A model generated the notes under the pieces. The model made no database searches. It was given only the letters and a program-made list of their open reading frames with translations, and was not told the DNA's origin. This document shows, piece after piece, positions 55,388 through 64,000 of a DNA stretch of 64,000 nucleotides. The stretch's first letter is position 1. The number at the start of each line of letters is the position of its first letter. The translations under genes were made by a program, and so were the position numbers. Origin of the DNA: Egibacteraceae bacterium (GTDB taxonomy: Bacteria; Actinomycetota; Nitriliruptoria; Euzebyales; Egibacteraceae); contig JAUJNX010000013.1 in assembly GCA_030447925.1 (NCBI GenBank), positions 53,701 to 117,700 on the forward strand, in the 5' to 3' direction.

Positions 55388-55980
55388 TAGGGAGCGAGCG
55401 GTCCGGGCCCGCGGGTGAGGGCCAGGAGCGCCGCGCGCAGCCGGTCGCGCGCCGCGCCCTCGTCGGGGTCGCCGAACAGCGGCGCCATGGTCGTGCCGTC
55501 CAGGGCGCGGGTGATGACCGCGCTGCGCTCGGGGTGCAGGCCATCGGCGGCAAGCTCCTGCTGCCAGCGCCGGGCGGCCGCCCGCGACAGCTCGCGCACG
55601 GCCGGGACGCCGACCAGGGCGGTGAGCACCTTGGGATCGGACCAGAAGGCCCCGTCGAGGTCGACCTCGCGGTCGAAGGTGGCCGCCACGTGGGCCCGGT
55701 GCAGCCGTCCGGGCCGGTCGTCGGCGGGGTCCAGGTGCCGCGCCACCGCGGCGTCGTAGCGCTCCAGCAGGTCGGTCACCAGGCCCGCGACCAGGGCGTC
55801 GCGGCTGGGGAAGTGGTAGAGCAGCCCGCCCTTGGAGACCCCGGACTCGCGCACCACCGCCTCGAGCGAGAACGCCGCCCCGTGCGCGGTGACCACCCGC
55901 ACGGCGGCGTCCAGCAGCCGCCGCCGGGTCCCCGTCCCCGTGCCCCGCCCCGCCACCGTCGCCCCCGGCCTCGATCGCAC
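55387..55980 (-). CDS. TetR family transcriptional regulator
   Basis: 197 aa from GTG 55980. HTH: TRRRLLDAAVRVVTAHGAAF (about 17-36), SLEAVVRESGVSKGGLLYHF (37-56), PSRDALVAGLVTDLLERYDA. The C-terminal domain (DGAFWSDPKVLTALVGVPAV; ELSRAAARRWQQELAADGLH) resembles TetR_C ligand domains. The open frame extends upstream to 56160, but that would cross its own operator. The GAP gene is downstream on the same strand, with a second copy of the operator between them. Ligand unknown. Confidence 0.9.
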   Translation of the reverse strand: MRSRPGATVAGRGTGTGTRRRLLDAAVRVVTAHGAAFSLEAVVRESGVSKGGLLYHFPSRDALVAGLVTDLLERYDAAVARHLDPADDRPGRLHRAHVAATFDREVDLDGAFWSDPKVLTALVGVPAVRELSRAAARRWQQELAADGLHPERSAVITRALDGTTMAPLFGDPDEGAARDRLRAALLALTRGPGPLAP

Positions 55981-56004
55981 CCACGGCGCGGTCCGGCGGT
56001 GACC

Positions 56005-56022
56005 GTACCGTCCGGACGGTTC
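56005..56022. promoter_or_regulatory. TetR operator before tetR (autoregulatory)
   Basis: GTACCGTCCGGACGGTTC, one base short of a perfect palindrome, 25 nt upstream of the tetR start and 110 nt upstream of the divergent GGDEF-EAL gene. Its core equals that of 55370-55387, so autoregulation is likely and an effect on the divergent gene is possible. Confidence 0.7.
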
Positions 56023-56131
56023 GCCGTCAGCTACCACTTGCGTGGCCTTTGACATTCTTGCCCCAGATGGGAGGATGCCGGGCGCGGGGACAGGTGCGGG
56101 GGGCACCATCCCCCGGGCGGGGGGACGCCGC

Positions 56132-58435
56132 ATGGGGTGGTACTGGTCGTCGACGGGCATGGCGGTGGCCGCGACCGCACCACTGTTCGCTGCCCTGGCG
56201 TGGTGCGCCTGGCGCCAGCGGCGGGCGTCGGCGGCCCGCAGCCTCGCGCTGGTGCTGACCGCCGGGACGTGGTGGACCCTCGCCTACGCCCTGGAGCTGT
56301 CCGGCCGCGACCTCGCCACCGTGCGGCTCTGGGGCGACCTCAAGTACCTCGGCATCCTGCTGCTGCCGCCCACCTGGGTCCTGTTCGTGCTGCAGTACAC
56401 CAACCGGACGCACTGGATCCGGCCCTGGCTGCCCGCGGCCTTCGCCGTCGTCCCGGTGCTGACGGTGGCGGTCCTGGCCCACGGCGGGACCCACGACCTG
56501 GTCCGCTGGTACCCGCCCATGGTGCTCGGCCGCGACATCCCGTCGGCGCAGGTCGGGCCGCTGTTCTGGGCGCTGATCGGCTACAGCTACGCGCTGCTCG
56601 GGGGCGCCGCGCTGCTGCTGGTCCACGCCTGCCTCACCGGGCCGCGCGCCTACCGGCGGCAGGGGTGGGTGATGACCGCGGCCTGGGTGGTGGTCCTGCT
56701 CGCCAACCTGCTGCACGTCCTGCGCATCGGACCGTTCGCGCTGCTGGACCCCACCCCGTTCGCGCTGCTGGCCATGAGCTTCGTGCTGGAGTGGGGCGTG
56801 GTGCGCCACGGCCTCCTGCCGATCGTGCCGGTGGCCCGCGACATGGTGCTGGAGCGCATGAGCGACGGCGTGGTCGTCCTGGACGCCTACCGGCGCATCG
56901 TCGACGTCAACCCGTCGGCGCGCCTGGCGCTGGGGCTGGGGACGCAGGAGGGGACCGGGGTCCCCGCCGCCGACCTGCTGCCCGTCGCGGGCCCCCTGGA
57001 CGGCGAACGCGCCGCCGAGGTGCGGCTGGGACCGCCCGGCGGGCCGCGCGACTACGAGGTCGCGTCCTCGCCGCTGCTCGACGTCGACGGGCGCGCGTCG
57101 GGCCACATCCTGGTCCTGCGCGACATCACCGACCGCAAGCGCGCCGAGGCGCGGCTGGCGCAGATGGCGCTCCACGACCAGCTCACCGGCCTGGCCAACC
57201 GCAAGCTGCTCGAGGAGCGCCTCGCCGCCCTGACCCGCGTCGGCTGCGCCTTCACCGTGCTGTTCTGCGACCTGGACCGGTTCAAGCGCATCAACGACCG
57301 CCTGGGCCACGACGCCGGCGACCGGGCGCTGCTGGAGATCGGCCGCCGGCTGACCGAGCTCGCGGGCGGCGACGACGTGGTCGCCCGCCTGGGCGGGGAC
57401 GAGTTCGTGGTGGTGCTGAAGGGCGGGGAGAGCAGCGACGAGGCCCACCGGCTGGGGCAGGCCGCGGTGGCGGCCATCGCGCGCCCGCTTCCGCTGGGCA
57501 GCCACGAGCTGTACCTGACCGCCAGCGTCGGGGTCGCCCGGTCACCGGAGCAGGGGCTGGACCCCGCCGGGCTGCTGCGCCAGGCCGACCAGGCCATGTA
57601 CCGGGCCAAGGCGCGCGGCGGCAACCGGGTGCAGCTGCGCGCCCGCACGATCCCCGACGACCGGCCGGGCTGGCTCCAGCTCGAGCGCGACCTGCACGAG
57701 TTCGGCTCCCGCCAGGAGCTGGAGCTGTGGTACCAGCCGATCACCTCGCTGGCCGACGGCCGGACCACCGCCATGGAGGCCCTGCTGCGCTGGCGCCACC
57801 CCACCCACGGCCTGCTCCAGCCCGACCTGTTCCTGCCCGTGGCCGAGCAGACCGACCTGGCCCGCGCCCTGGGCAGCTGGGTCCTGGCCGAGGCGTGCGG
57901 CGAGGCGACCCGCTGGGGCGGGCTGGACGGGCCGCCACCGGCGGTGTCGGTGAACCTGTCGGCCCGCCAGTGCGACGCCCGGCTGGTCGACGAGGTCGGC
58001 GGGGTCCTCCGGCGCACCGGCCTGGACCCCGGCGCGCTCACCCTGGAGATCACCGAGACCGCGGTGCTCCGGCCCGGCGAGGAGACCCTCCAGCTGCTCC
58101 ACGACCTGCGCGGGCTGGGCGTCGGCATCGCCACCGACGACTTCGGGACCGGGTACACGTCGCTGGAGCAGCTGCGCCACTACCCGCTCGACGTGCTGAA
58201 GATCGACCGGTCCTACGTGACCGGCATGACCCGCCGCGCCGAGGACCACACCATCGTCGGCGCCATGATCACGCTGGCCCACGACCTGGGGTTGCGGGTC
58301 GTGGCCGAGGGCGTGGAGACCGACGACCAGCGCCGCCTCCTGCGCGACCTCGGCTGCGACGCCGCCCAGGGCTACCTGTACTCCCACCCCCTCCCCCAGC
58401 CCCGCGTCGCCGCCTACCTCGCCGGCACCGGCTGA
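56132..58435 (+). CDS. 7TM-PAS-GGDEF-EAL cyclic-di-GMP protein
   Basis: 767-aa membrane protein. Residues 1-230 contain about seven helices of the HisKA_7TM sensor type; a PAS domain follows (MVLERMSDGVVVLDAYRRIVDVNPSARLAL), then a short coil, a GGDEF domain (LHDQLTGLANRKLL ... FCDLDRFKRINDRLGHDAGD ... ARLGGDEFVVVLKG) with intact signature and no RxxD inhibitory site at its usual place, and an EAL domain (TTAMEALLRWRHPTHG; SVNLSARQCD; LEITETAVL; ATDDFGTGYTSLEQL; LKIDRSYVTGM; VVAEGVET) with all the usual metal and catalytic residues. It could both make and break c-di-GMP. ATG 56132 chosen; GTG 56042 is upstream. Confidence 0.92.
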   Translation: MGWYWSSTGMAVAATAPLFAALAWCAWRQRRASAARSLALVLTAGTWWTLAYALELSGRDLATVRLWGDLKYLGILLLPPTWVLFVLQYTNRTHWIRPWLPAAFAVVPVLTVAVLAHGGTHDLVRWYPPMVLGRDIPSAQVGPLFWALIGYSYALLGGAALLLVHACLTGPRAYRRQGWVMTAAWVVVLLANLLHVLRIGPFALLDPTPFALLAMSFVLEWGVVRHGLLPIVPVARDMVLERMSDGVVVLDAYRRIVDVNPSARLALGLGTQEGTGVPAADLLPVAGPLDGERAAEVRLGPPGGPRDYEVASSPLLDVDGRASGHILVLRDITDRKRAEARLAQMALHDQLTGLANRKLLEERLAALTRVGCAFTVLFCDLDRFKRINDRLGHDAGDRALLEIGRRLTELAGGDDVVARLGGDEFVVVLKGGESSDEAHRLGQAAVAAIARPLPLGSHELYLTASVGVARSPEQGLDPAGLLRQADQAMYRAKARGGNRVQLRARTIPDDRPGWLQLERDLHEFGSRQELELWYQPITSLADGRTTAMEALLRWRHPTHGLLQPDLFLPVAEQTDLARALGSWVLAEACGEATRWGGLDGPPPAVSVNLSARQCDARLVDEVGGVLRRTGLDPGALTLEITETAVLRPGEETLQLLHDLRGLGVGIATDDFGTGYTSLEQLRHYPLDVLKIDRSYVTGMTRRAEDHTIVGAMITLAHDLGLRVVAEGVETDDQRRLLRDLGCDAAQGYLYSHPLPQPRVAAYLAGTG

Positions 58436-58508
58436 GACGGACGGGGCCCGCCCGGGCACCGCACCGCTTCTCGACCCCGCCACAAGATCGGCGTCCACCC
58501 CGGCGCGC

Positions 58509-58655
58509 ATGACCGCCACCACGCTCAGCCGGCGCCGCCTGCTCGACCTGTCGCTGCGCGGCCTCGCCCTGCTCGCCTGCCGCTGCGACGCGTTCCTACG
58601 CCGTCCCCCGCGGGGACGCGGGCGCGCGCTGGTGGCGGCCGCCCCGACCGCCTGA
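58509..58655 (+). other. 48-codon frame with Tat-like motif, possible remnant
   Basis: Encodes MTATTLSRRRLLDLSLRG followed by LALLACRCDAFLRRPPRG, a twin-arginine-like start with a hydrophobic run, then a basic tail to the stop at 58653-58655. No mature domain follows, so it may be a decayed exported-protein gene or a chance frame. It occupies the 308-nt gap between the GGDEF-EAL gene and the enolase-superfamily gene, where I see nothing else. Confidence 0.35.
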
Positions 58656-58743
58656 TCCGGTGGGCGCGGCGCGGGGCGGGTGGCGATCATGCAGGCCGGC
58701 GGCCGCCGCACCCGCGGCCCCGCACGAGCCCGAGGAGCGTGCC

Positions 58744-59925
58744 GTGAAGATCGCCCAGGTCGAGACCGTCGTGGTGGGCGCGCCATGGCGTGACCTCACC
58801 TTCGTCGAGCTGACCACCGACGAGGGCCTCGTCGGCGTCGGCGAGGTCCGGATGGTGAACAAGACCGAGACCCTGGTGGCCTGCATCGGCGAGCTGGGCA
58901 GGCGCTACGTCGTGGGCGCCGACCCGTTCGAGGTCGAGCGGCTGGGCTGGAACGTCACCCGCGGCGAGTACGGCCGCCCCGGCGAGGTGACCATGTCCGC
59001 GCTCGCCGCCTTCGACGTGGCCTGCTGGGACCTGATGGGCCAGGCGCTGGGGGTCCCGGTGTGGCGGCTGCTGGGCGGCCGCTTCCGCGACCGCGTCCCC
59101 GCCTACGCCAACGGCTGGTACCAGGCGGAGCGGGTGCCGGAGGCGTTCACCGCGCTGGCCGCCGGGGTCGTGGCGCGCGGCTACCGGGCGCTGAAGCTGG
59201 ACCCGTTCGGCGCGGCCTTCGGCGAGCTGGCCGCGCCCGAGGTGCGGCGCTCGCTGGCGATCGTCGCCGCGGTCCGCGAGGCCGTCGGCCCCGACGTCGA
59301 GATCATGATCGAGATGCACGGGCGCTTCACCGGTGCCGTCGCCGCCCGGCTGGCCGGCGCCCTGGAGCCGTTCGCGCCCGCATGGCTGGAGGAGCCCGTC
59401 CCGCCGGAGAACCCCGCCGCGCTGGAGCGGGTGCGCCGGCACACCGCCCTGCCGATCGCCACCGGGGAGCGCGCCCACACCCTGCACGACTTCCGCGAGC
59501 TGTTCGAGCGCGGCCTGGTCGACATCGTCCAGGCCGACCTCACCCACTTCGGCGGGTTCTCCCAGCTGCGGCGCCTGGCCGGCTGGGCCGACGCGTACTA
59601 CCTGCAGATGGCCCCGCACAACGTCTGCGGCCCGGTCGGCACCGCGGCCAACGTGCACTTCGGCGTCGCGACCCCCAACTACAAGGTCCTCGAGCACTTC
59701 AACGACGCCGCCGACCCCTGGGTCGCCCAGCTCGTGGACGAGGCGCCGGCCGTGGGCGCCGACGGCTGCTTCGCGGCGCCCACCCGCCCCGGCCTCGGCG
59801 TCCGGCTGGACCGGTCGGTGTGCGCCGAGCACCCCGCCACCGGCGGGCGCCTCCACCTGTTCGTCAGCGGCTGGGAACGCCGCACCACCCCACCCACGCC
59901 CGCCGCCGCCGACCCGGTGCCGTAG
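58744..59925 (+). CDS. Enolase-superfamily enzyme (mandelate racemase/sugar-acid dehydratase type)
   Basis: 393 aa. N-terminal capping domain (KIAQVETVVVGAPWRDLTFVEL; AAFDVACWDLMGQALGVPVWRLLGG) and TIM barrel with probable base Lys in RALKLDPFG, metal ligands in IMIEMHGRF, PAWLEEPVPPEN and IATGERAH, and His in APHNVCGPVG. The PHN-x-x-GPVGT end resembles galactonate dehydratase and related acid-sugar dehydratases; the exact substrate is unknown. GTG 58744 has GAGGAG 6 nt upstream. It ends 172 nt before the large vWA-protein gene. Confidence 0.88.
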   Translation: MKIAQVETVVVGAPWRDLTFVELTTDEGLVGVGEVRMVNKTETLVACIGELGRRYVVGADPFEVERLGWNVTRGEYGRPGEVTMSALAAFDVACWDLMGQALGVPVWRLLGGRFRDRVPAYANGWYQAERVPEAFTALAAGVVARGYRALKLDPFGAAFGELAAPEVRRSLAIVAAVREAVGPDVEIMIEMHGRFTGAVAARLAGALEPFAPAWLEEPVPPENPAALERVRRHTALPIATGERAHTLHDFRELFERGLVDIVQADLTHFGGFSQLRRLAGWADAYYLQMAPHNVCGPVGTAANVHFGVATPNYKVLEHFNDAADPWVAQLVDEAPAVGADGCFAAPTRPGLGVRLDRSVCAEHPATGGRLHLFVSGWERRTTPPTPAAADPVP

Positions 59926-60097
59926 GCGCGCCACCCGCCGCAGGGGCCGAACGGCCCCTGGGCGCCCGGTCCGGACCCAGGTGGTTTGGGCCCCGTAGGG
60001 ATTCTCAGAGGTCTGCCGCGGCCGTCTCGCGCGCCGTTGGATGGCGGTACCCGCAACGCGCTGCACGCGCCGCGCGCGTGCCGACCCGAGAGACGCC

Positions 60098-63000
60098 ATG
60101 CAGATCGCACCTGCGACGCGCCGCCCACGGGCGTGGACGGTCCTCGCACTCCTGCTGCTCGCCGGGGGCCTCGCCCTCCTCGTCGCCCCACCCGCCGCCG
60201 CGCAGACCGGCGCGGTCACGATCCCGCTGCCCGGCCCCGGCGACGCCGCCGGCACGCCGATCACGTTCGATCCCACCCTGACCGCCGACACCGCGTCGCT
60301 GGAGGAGGGGATCCTGCTCGACGACTGCTCGCCCAACGCGATCGACCCGGCGATCTACGGCACCGCGCAGCCCGACCCCGCCACGGCGCTGTGCACCCTC
60401 CTGACCGGCGGCGACCCCGGGCAGGCCTTCCGCATCGGCGACATCCTCGACCTCGACGGGAACCTCACCAACCTGCGCGAGCAGGTGCGGGTCAGCTGGA
60501 GCGACCGCTGGCTGTTCGACCGGCCCGGCGCCGACCTCGTCATCGCCGATCCCGGCAGCGTCGGCGTCCCCGAGTACCTCACCGTCCGGGTGAAGCCCGT
60601 GGGCGCCCCCGCGACCGCGTTCGTCTACCGCCCCGCCGACAACGTCCAGGACTACGACCAGGCCGTCGGCGGGCCCACCGGCGCGGTCTTCCACACCGCG
60701 TTCGACCTGGTGGGCGACTTCGGCCTGCCGGCGGGCAGCGCGGTGGAGCACGTCGAGATCGCCAACCTGATGCCCACCGACACCGCCGGCCCCGGCGGCG
60801 TCGGCCCCCTGGGCGGCGGCGTCCCGCCGACCCCCGGCCCCCTGGACGGCGGCAACGGCATCCAGCCCGGCGAGCGCGACCCCGACGTGCAGTACGTCAC
60901 CGCCGCCACCCCCGCGAACCTGGCGGCGCCGAACCCGCTGCAGATCGTCCCCGGCGGCGCCCGGCTGACCACCGCGGGCGAGACCCGGGTCCTCCAGGCC
61001 GCCGCGTTCGGCCCCACCGGCCAGACGCTGCCCGTCGACGCGGGCGGACTGGTCTGGACCTCCAGCGCACCGGACCAGGTCAGCGTGGCCGACAACGGCG
61101 ACGGCACCGCGACGGTGACGGCCCTGGTGGCGGACGGGTCGGCGCGCATCACGGTCGGCGCCACGGACGGCCCCGCCCGCACCTCCCCGTCGGCGATCGT
61201 GAGCGTCGCGGCGGTGCAACCGGGGACCACGCTCGTGCCCGACAGCGCGGTCGTCTGGCCGCCGCCGAACCTGCCCGCCGAGCCGGCGACCCTCACCCCC
61301 TCCTACCCCCTGCCCCACGTCACCACCGACCCCGCCACCGGCACCCGCCTGATCGGGTCGTTCCCCGAGACCGAGGTCCTGGCCCTGGTCGACGACGCGC
61401 AGCAGCAGTACCCCGCCGTCCTGCTCGGCGCGGCCCCCGCGGTCGGGCAGCGGGTCGAGCCCGCGGACGGCTCCGCGGTGGTCGGCACGGTCCAGTCGGT
61501 GGAGACCCGCGGGCAGTTCTCGCTGGTCCTGCTCGACTGGTCCAGCCAGTTCGTCGCGCAGGACGTCGAGATCCCGATCCCGGGGTCCGGCGGCGGCTTC
61601 GTCGAGGAGTGCAAGGTCACGGGCTCCGACGAGGTCTTCGAGGCCAGGCTGGAGCCCAAGGGCGAGGTGCGGTCGACGTTCGACCGGTCGCGCGGCGGGT
61701 TCACCTACGAGTTGGCGCTGGACTTCGGCGCCGACATCCGCTTCGCGGAGAAGGCAGGCGGCTCGATCGGGCTGACCTGCTCCTTCACCACGATCACGCT
61801 GGAGCAGGAGGTCTTCAAGGACCCCTACACCGGCCAGGTCCAGGCCAGCGTCAAGGCCGAGATCCAGCCCGCGGACGAGCTGGCGCTGAACCTCGAGATC
61901 GACGCGACCGAGGTCGACAGCGAGTCGGTCTTCGAGTACCGGACCGGGCTGATCGCGCGCTTCGGCGTGGACGTCAACCGCACCGACGACGCGGGCGGGG
62001 CGACGCCGATCTTCTTCGAGGTGACCCAGAACCCCGACGCGAACTCGCGGTTCGTGACCGTCGAGGGCGACGCCGCGCCAGCGCGGCTGGCGGCGACGGC
62101 GACCATCACCCCGCAGGCGGTCGGCGGGCTGAACTTCAAGATCGAGGCGCTCAACGAGGCCGCCGGCCAGCTCAAGGAGCTGTTCCCCGGCCTGGACGAG
62201 GACTTCGAGGAGTTCTACGACTTCGGGAACGTGAAGCTGCCGCTGGAGTCGCGCCTGGAGTGGGCCAACTCGCTGTACGTCCTCGAGCTGCCCGACCAGC
62301 AGACGCCGTCCAAGGCCACCGCCAGCGTCGCGGGCAACTGGACCTTCGAGAGCGAGAAGCTCCAGGAGATCGTGAACCTGCTGGGGCTGGACAACGAGCT
62401 GCCGACCCTGCAGGTCCTCGACTTCGGTCCGGCCGAGGCGACGCTGTACAGCCCGCTGCGCACCGAGGGCATCACCGTGGACGGCATCACCGTCTCGGGC
62501 CCCGGGAGCAACGCGGCCCGCTCCGTCGTGACCGTGCCGGGCGAGTCCCTCCCGCTCCGGATCCGGACGACGCTGGCACGGGGCGTCGACACCATCGGCA
62601 CCGGCGGCACCGATACGGTCACCGACCCCGCGCAGATCGGCCTGGAGCCCACCGACGGTGACCTCTGGGTATTCGTCGCGGGCACCGGCTACCAGCTGGT
62701 CGACAGCGCCACCGTCACCGCGGCCGACGGCTCCAACGAGCTGAGCGGCACCCTGAACGTGACCCAGGCACTGTGCGACCAGCTGGCCACCCAGAACGCG
62801 ACCGGCGCGCCGGCCGGCCGGCTGGAGGTCGTGGTCAAGAACTCGCTGTACGGGCTGCCGACCCCGGCGGTCCTGGGCGAGATCCCGCTGGACTGCAGCG
62901 GCGGTGACCGCGTGCTGTTCAACGTGAACGGCGTCGTGTTCCCGGACCTGGGCGGCAACAACCGGGCGATCGTCGGCAACGAGTGCGTCCCGCCGGGCGC

Positions 63001-63835
63001 CCCCGAGGTCGCGGTGGGCCTGGGCCTGTCGTCGTCGCTGAAGACCCTGCCGGACACGACCTGGGACATCCTGTCGGCCACCCTGAGGCTGGACGGCGGC
63101 GAGCAGATCGCCGCCTACAGCGGGGTCCCGGGGGCGCCCCTGTCGCAGCTGACCCTGCCGGGCAGCCCGGCACTGCGGGACCTCCCCGCGGGCCAGCACA
63201 CCCTCACCCTCGACTACACGGTCAGGGAGCGGAACGGCACGACCGAGCGGACCGAGAGCGTGACGGAGCCGTTCACCGTCGCGATCAAGCCGTGCCTGTC
63301 CGCCCACGACATCGGGATCGTGCTCGACACCTCCGGCAGCATCGACGCGGGCGAGTTCGAGCTGGAGCAGGCGTTCGCCACCCGCCTCGTCTCGGGCCTG
63401 CCCGTGTCGCCGGAGTCGACGACCGTCGGCGTCGCGCACTTCTCCGACTCCGCCGCCGTGGTCACCGGTCTCAGCGGCAACCCCCTGGCCGTCAACGTCG
63501 CCATCAACGGCATCCAGCCGTTCGGCGGCGGCACCAACATCGGCGCCGGCATCGACGCGGGGCAGTCGATCGTGACGGGCGCGGGTGACCGGCCCGACAA
63601 GCCCAACGTCCTGATCGTGGTCACCGACGGCGAGGGCACGGTCGGGGGCTCCGCGGCCGCTGCCAAGGCGGCGGGCAGCACGATCATCTCGGTCGGCATC
63701 GGCGACGGCGTCAACGTCGCGACCCTCCAGCAGGTGGCGTCGTCACCGTCGCTGGTCTTCACCCCCGCCGACTTCGAGTCCCTGGTCTACACCCTGGAGG
63801 CCCTGCTCCCCGCCCCCGCCGACCCCATCCCCTGA
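60098..63835 (+). CDS. Large secreted protein with Ig-like and C-terminal von Willebrand A domain
   Basis: 1245 aa. ATG 60098 begins a signal peptide (RPRAWTVLALLLLAGGLALL ending APPAAAQ); ATG 60041 is an upstream alternative. About residues 280-370 contain a BIG2-like Ig domain (RVLQAAAFGPTGQTLPVDAG; WTSSAPDQVSVADNGDGTAT). The middle 600 residues are beta-rich and unrecognised. From about residue 1068 is a vWA domain with a full MIDAS: DTSGSIDAG, GGGTNIGAG and VTDGEG. It ends PAPADPIP with no sortase or membrane anchor. Adhesion or extracellular matrix binding is suggested by vWA family behaviour but not shown. Confidence 0.82.
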   Translation: MQIAPATRRPRAWTVLALLLLAGGLALLVAPPAAAQTGAVTIPLPGPGDAAGTPITFDPTLTADTASLEEGILLDDCSPNAIDPAIYGTAQPDPATALCTLLTGGDPGQAFRIGDILDLDGNLTNLREQVRVSWSDRWLFDRPGADLVIADPGSVGVPEYLTVRVKPVGAPATAFVYRPADNVQDYDQAVGGPTGAVFHTAFDLVGDFGLPAGSAVEHVEIANLMPTDTAGPGGVGPLGGGVPPTPGPLDGGNGIQPGERDPDVQYVTAATPANLAAPNPLQIVPGGARLTTAGETRVLQAAAFGPTGQTLPVDAGGLVWTSSAPDQVSVADNGDGTATVTALVADGSARITVGATDGPARTSPSAIVSVAAVQPGTTLVPDSAVVWPPPNLPAEPATLTPSYPLPHVTTDPATGTRLIGSFPETEVLALVDDAQQQYPAVLLGAAPAVGQRVEPADGSAVVGTVQSVETRGQFSLVLLDWSSQFVAQDVEIPIPGSGGGFVEECKVTGSDEVFEARLEPKGEVRSTFDRSRGGFTYELALDFGADIRFAEKAGGSIGLTCSFTTITLEQEVFKDPYTGQVQASVKAEIQPADELALNLEIDATEVDSESVFEYRTGLIARFGVDVNRTDDAGGATPIFFEVTQNPDANSRFVTVEGDAAPARLAATATITPQAVGGLNFKIEALNEAAGQLKELFPGLDEDFEEFYDFGNVKLPLESRLEWANSLYVLELPDQQTPSKATASVAGNWTFESEKLQEIVNLLGLDNELPTLQVLDFGPAEATLYSPLRTEGITVDGITVSGPGSNAARSVVTVPGESLPLRIRTTLARGVDTIGTGGTDTVTDPAQIGLEPTDGDLWVFVAGTGYQLVDSATVTAADGSNELSGTLNVTQALCDQLATQNATGAPAGRLEVVVKNSLYGLPTPAVLGEIPLDCSGGDRVLFNVNGVVFPDLGGNNRAIVGNECVPPGAPEVAVGLGLSSSLKTLPDTTWDILSATLRLDGGEQIAAYSGVPGAPLSQLTLPGSPALRDLPAGQHTLTLDYTVRERNGTTERTESVTEPFTVAIKPCLSAHDIGIVLDTSGSIDAGEFELEQAFATRLVSGLPVSPESTTVGVAHFSDSAAVVTGLSGNPLAVNVAINGIQPFGGGTNIGAGIDAGQSIVTGAGDRPDKPNVLIVVTDGEGTVGGSAAAAKAAGSTIISVGIGDGVNVATLQQVASSPSLVFTPADFESLVYTLEALLPAPADPIP

Positions 63836-63850
63836 CCACCGCCGCGGGCG

Positions 63851-64000
63851 CCCCCCCCCCCCCGGCGCCCGGGGGGGGGGGGGGCCCCCCCCCCCCCCCC
63901 CCGCCCCCGGGGGGGGGGCCGGGGGGGGGGGCCCCGGGCGGGGGGGGGGGGGGGGGGGGGGGGGGCCGCGCGGCCGGGGGGGGGGGGGGGGGGGGGGGGG
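63851..64000. other. C/G homopolymer end of sequence
   Basis: From 63851 there are only C and G, mostly in long single-base runs (over 20 Gs in places). The vWA gene stops at 63835. It looks like a read-end or assembly artefact rather than genome sequence; I see no feature in it. Confidence 0.9.

Noticed and set aside
60005..63439. 1144-codon minus-strand frame over the vWA gene
   Set aside because: Shadow frame; the plus strand has signal peptide, Ig-like and MIDAS motifs.

Overview
The window is very GC-rich DNA with actinobacterial-type gene content: a SigE-family ECF sigma factor and two other ECF sigma factors, a CU044_5270-type membrane protein, FadD15-like and PaaK ligases, NDH-2, CoaA, an SseA/SufE pair and many GTG starts. 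It is most likely an actinomycetote; I cannot place it lower with confidence. No rRNA, tRNA or CRISPR array was recognised. Gene density is high on both strands, with many 1-8 nt start/stop overlaps (ATGA, GTGA, TGATG).

Layout. 0-4.5 kb: the end of a secreted CAP-domain protein, aconitase and a PhyH-type dioxygenase. 4.6-13.9 kb: an ECF sigma/membrane-partner pair, a flavin monooxygenase, a histidine phosphatase, NDH-2, a DUF1800/DUF1501 export pair and a small membrane protein. 13.9-17.9 kb: a zinc/manganese-type ABC transporter, pantothenate kinase and a toxin-antitoxin remnant. 17.9-24.2 kb: a PHP metallohydrolase broken by a 55-nt tandem duplication, then a sulfur-flavoured stretch (TauE/SafE permease, Rrf2 regulator, SseA-type rhodanese, SufE) with a damaged S8 protease inside it. 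24-40 kb: ATP-grasp, HxlR, DsbA/FrnE, quinone oxidoreductase, a much-frameshifted P-loop/HEAT-like gene, a glycosyltransferase, a two-component system, PaaK, acyl-CoA dehydrogenase, a methyltransferase, DinB and MarR.

40-48.5 kb is the most interesting part. Two separate ECF sigma genes each overlap a gene for a single-pass membrane protein whose outer end is a carbohydrate-binding module: a CBM6/35-like module in one and a CBM3 in the other. A polysaccharide-lyase-like lipoprotein and a secreted GH12 endoglucanase with a ricin-type lectin domain sit next to them. This resembles the SigI/RsgI polysaccharide-sensing logic of Clostridium thermocellum, but built from ECF sigma factors. Several genes between the two cassettes are broken.

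48.8-64 kb: a long-chain acyl-CoA synthetase, a complete IS481-family element (1034 bp, 6-bp target duplication ACTAGG), a pyrimidine-dimer-glycosylase-like protein fused to an EVE/PUA-like module, a TetR regulator with matching palindromes before its own gene and before the adjacent GAP-family gene, a 7TM-PAS-GGDEF-EAL protein, an enolase-superfamily enzyme and a 1245-aa secreted von Willebrand A protein. The last ~150 bases are C and G runs that look like a sequence-end artefact.

Sequence quality is uneven. At least ten genes carry frameshifts, some caused by exact short tandem repeats (55-nt and 37-nt periods). Whether these are real decay or assembly error cannot be settled from the sequence alone; entries state this where it matters.
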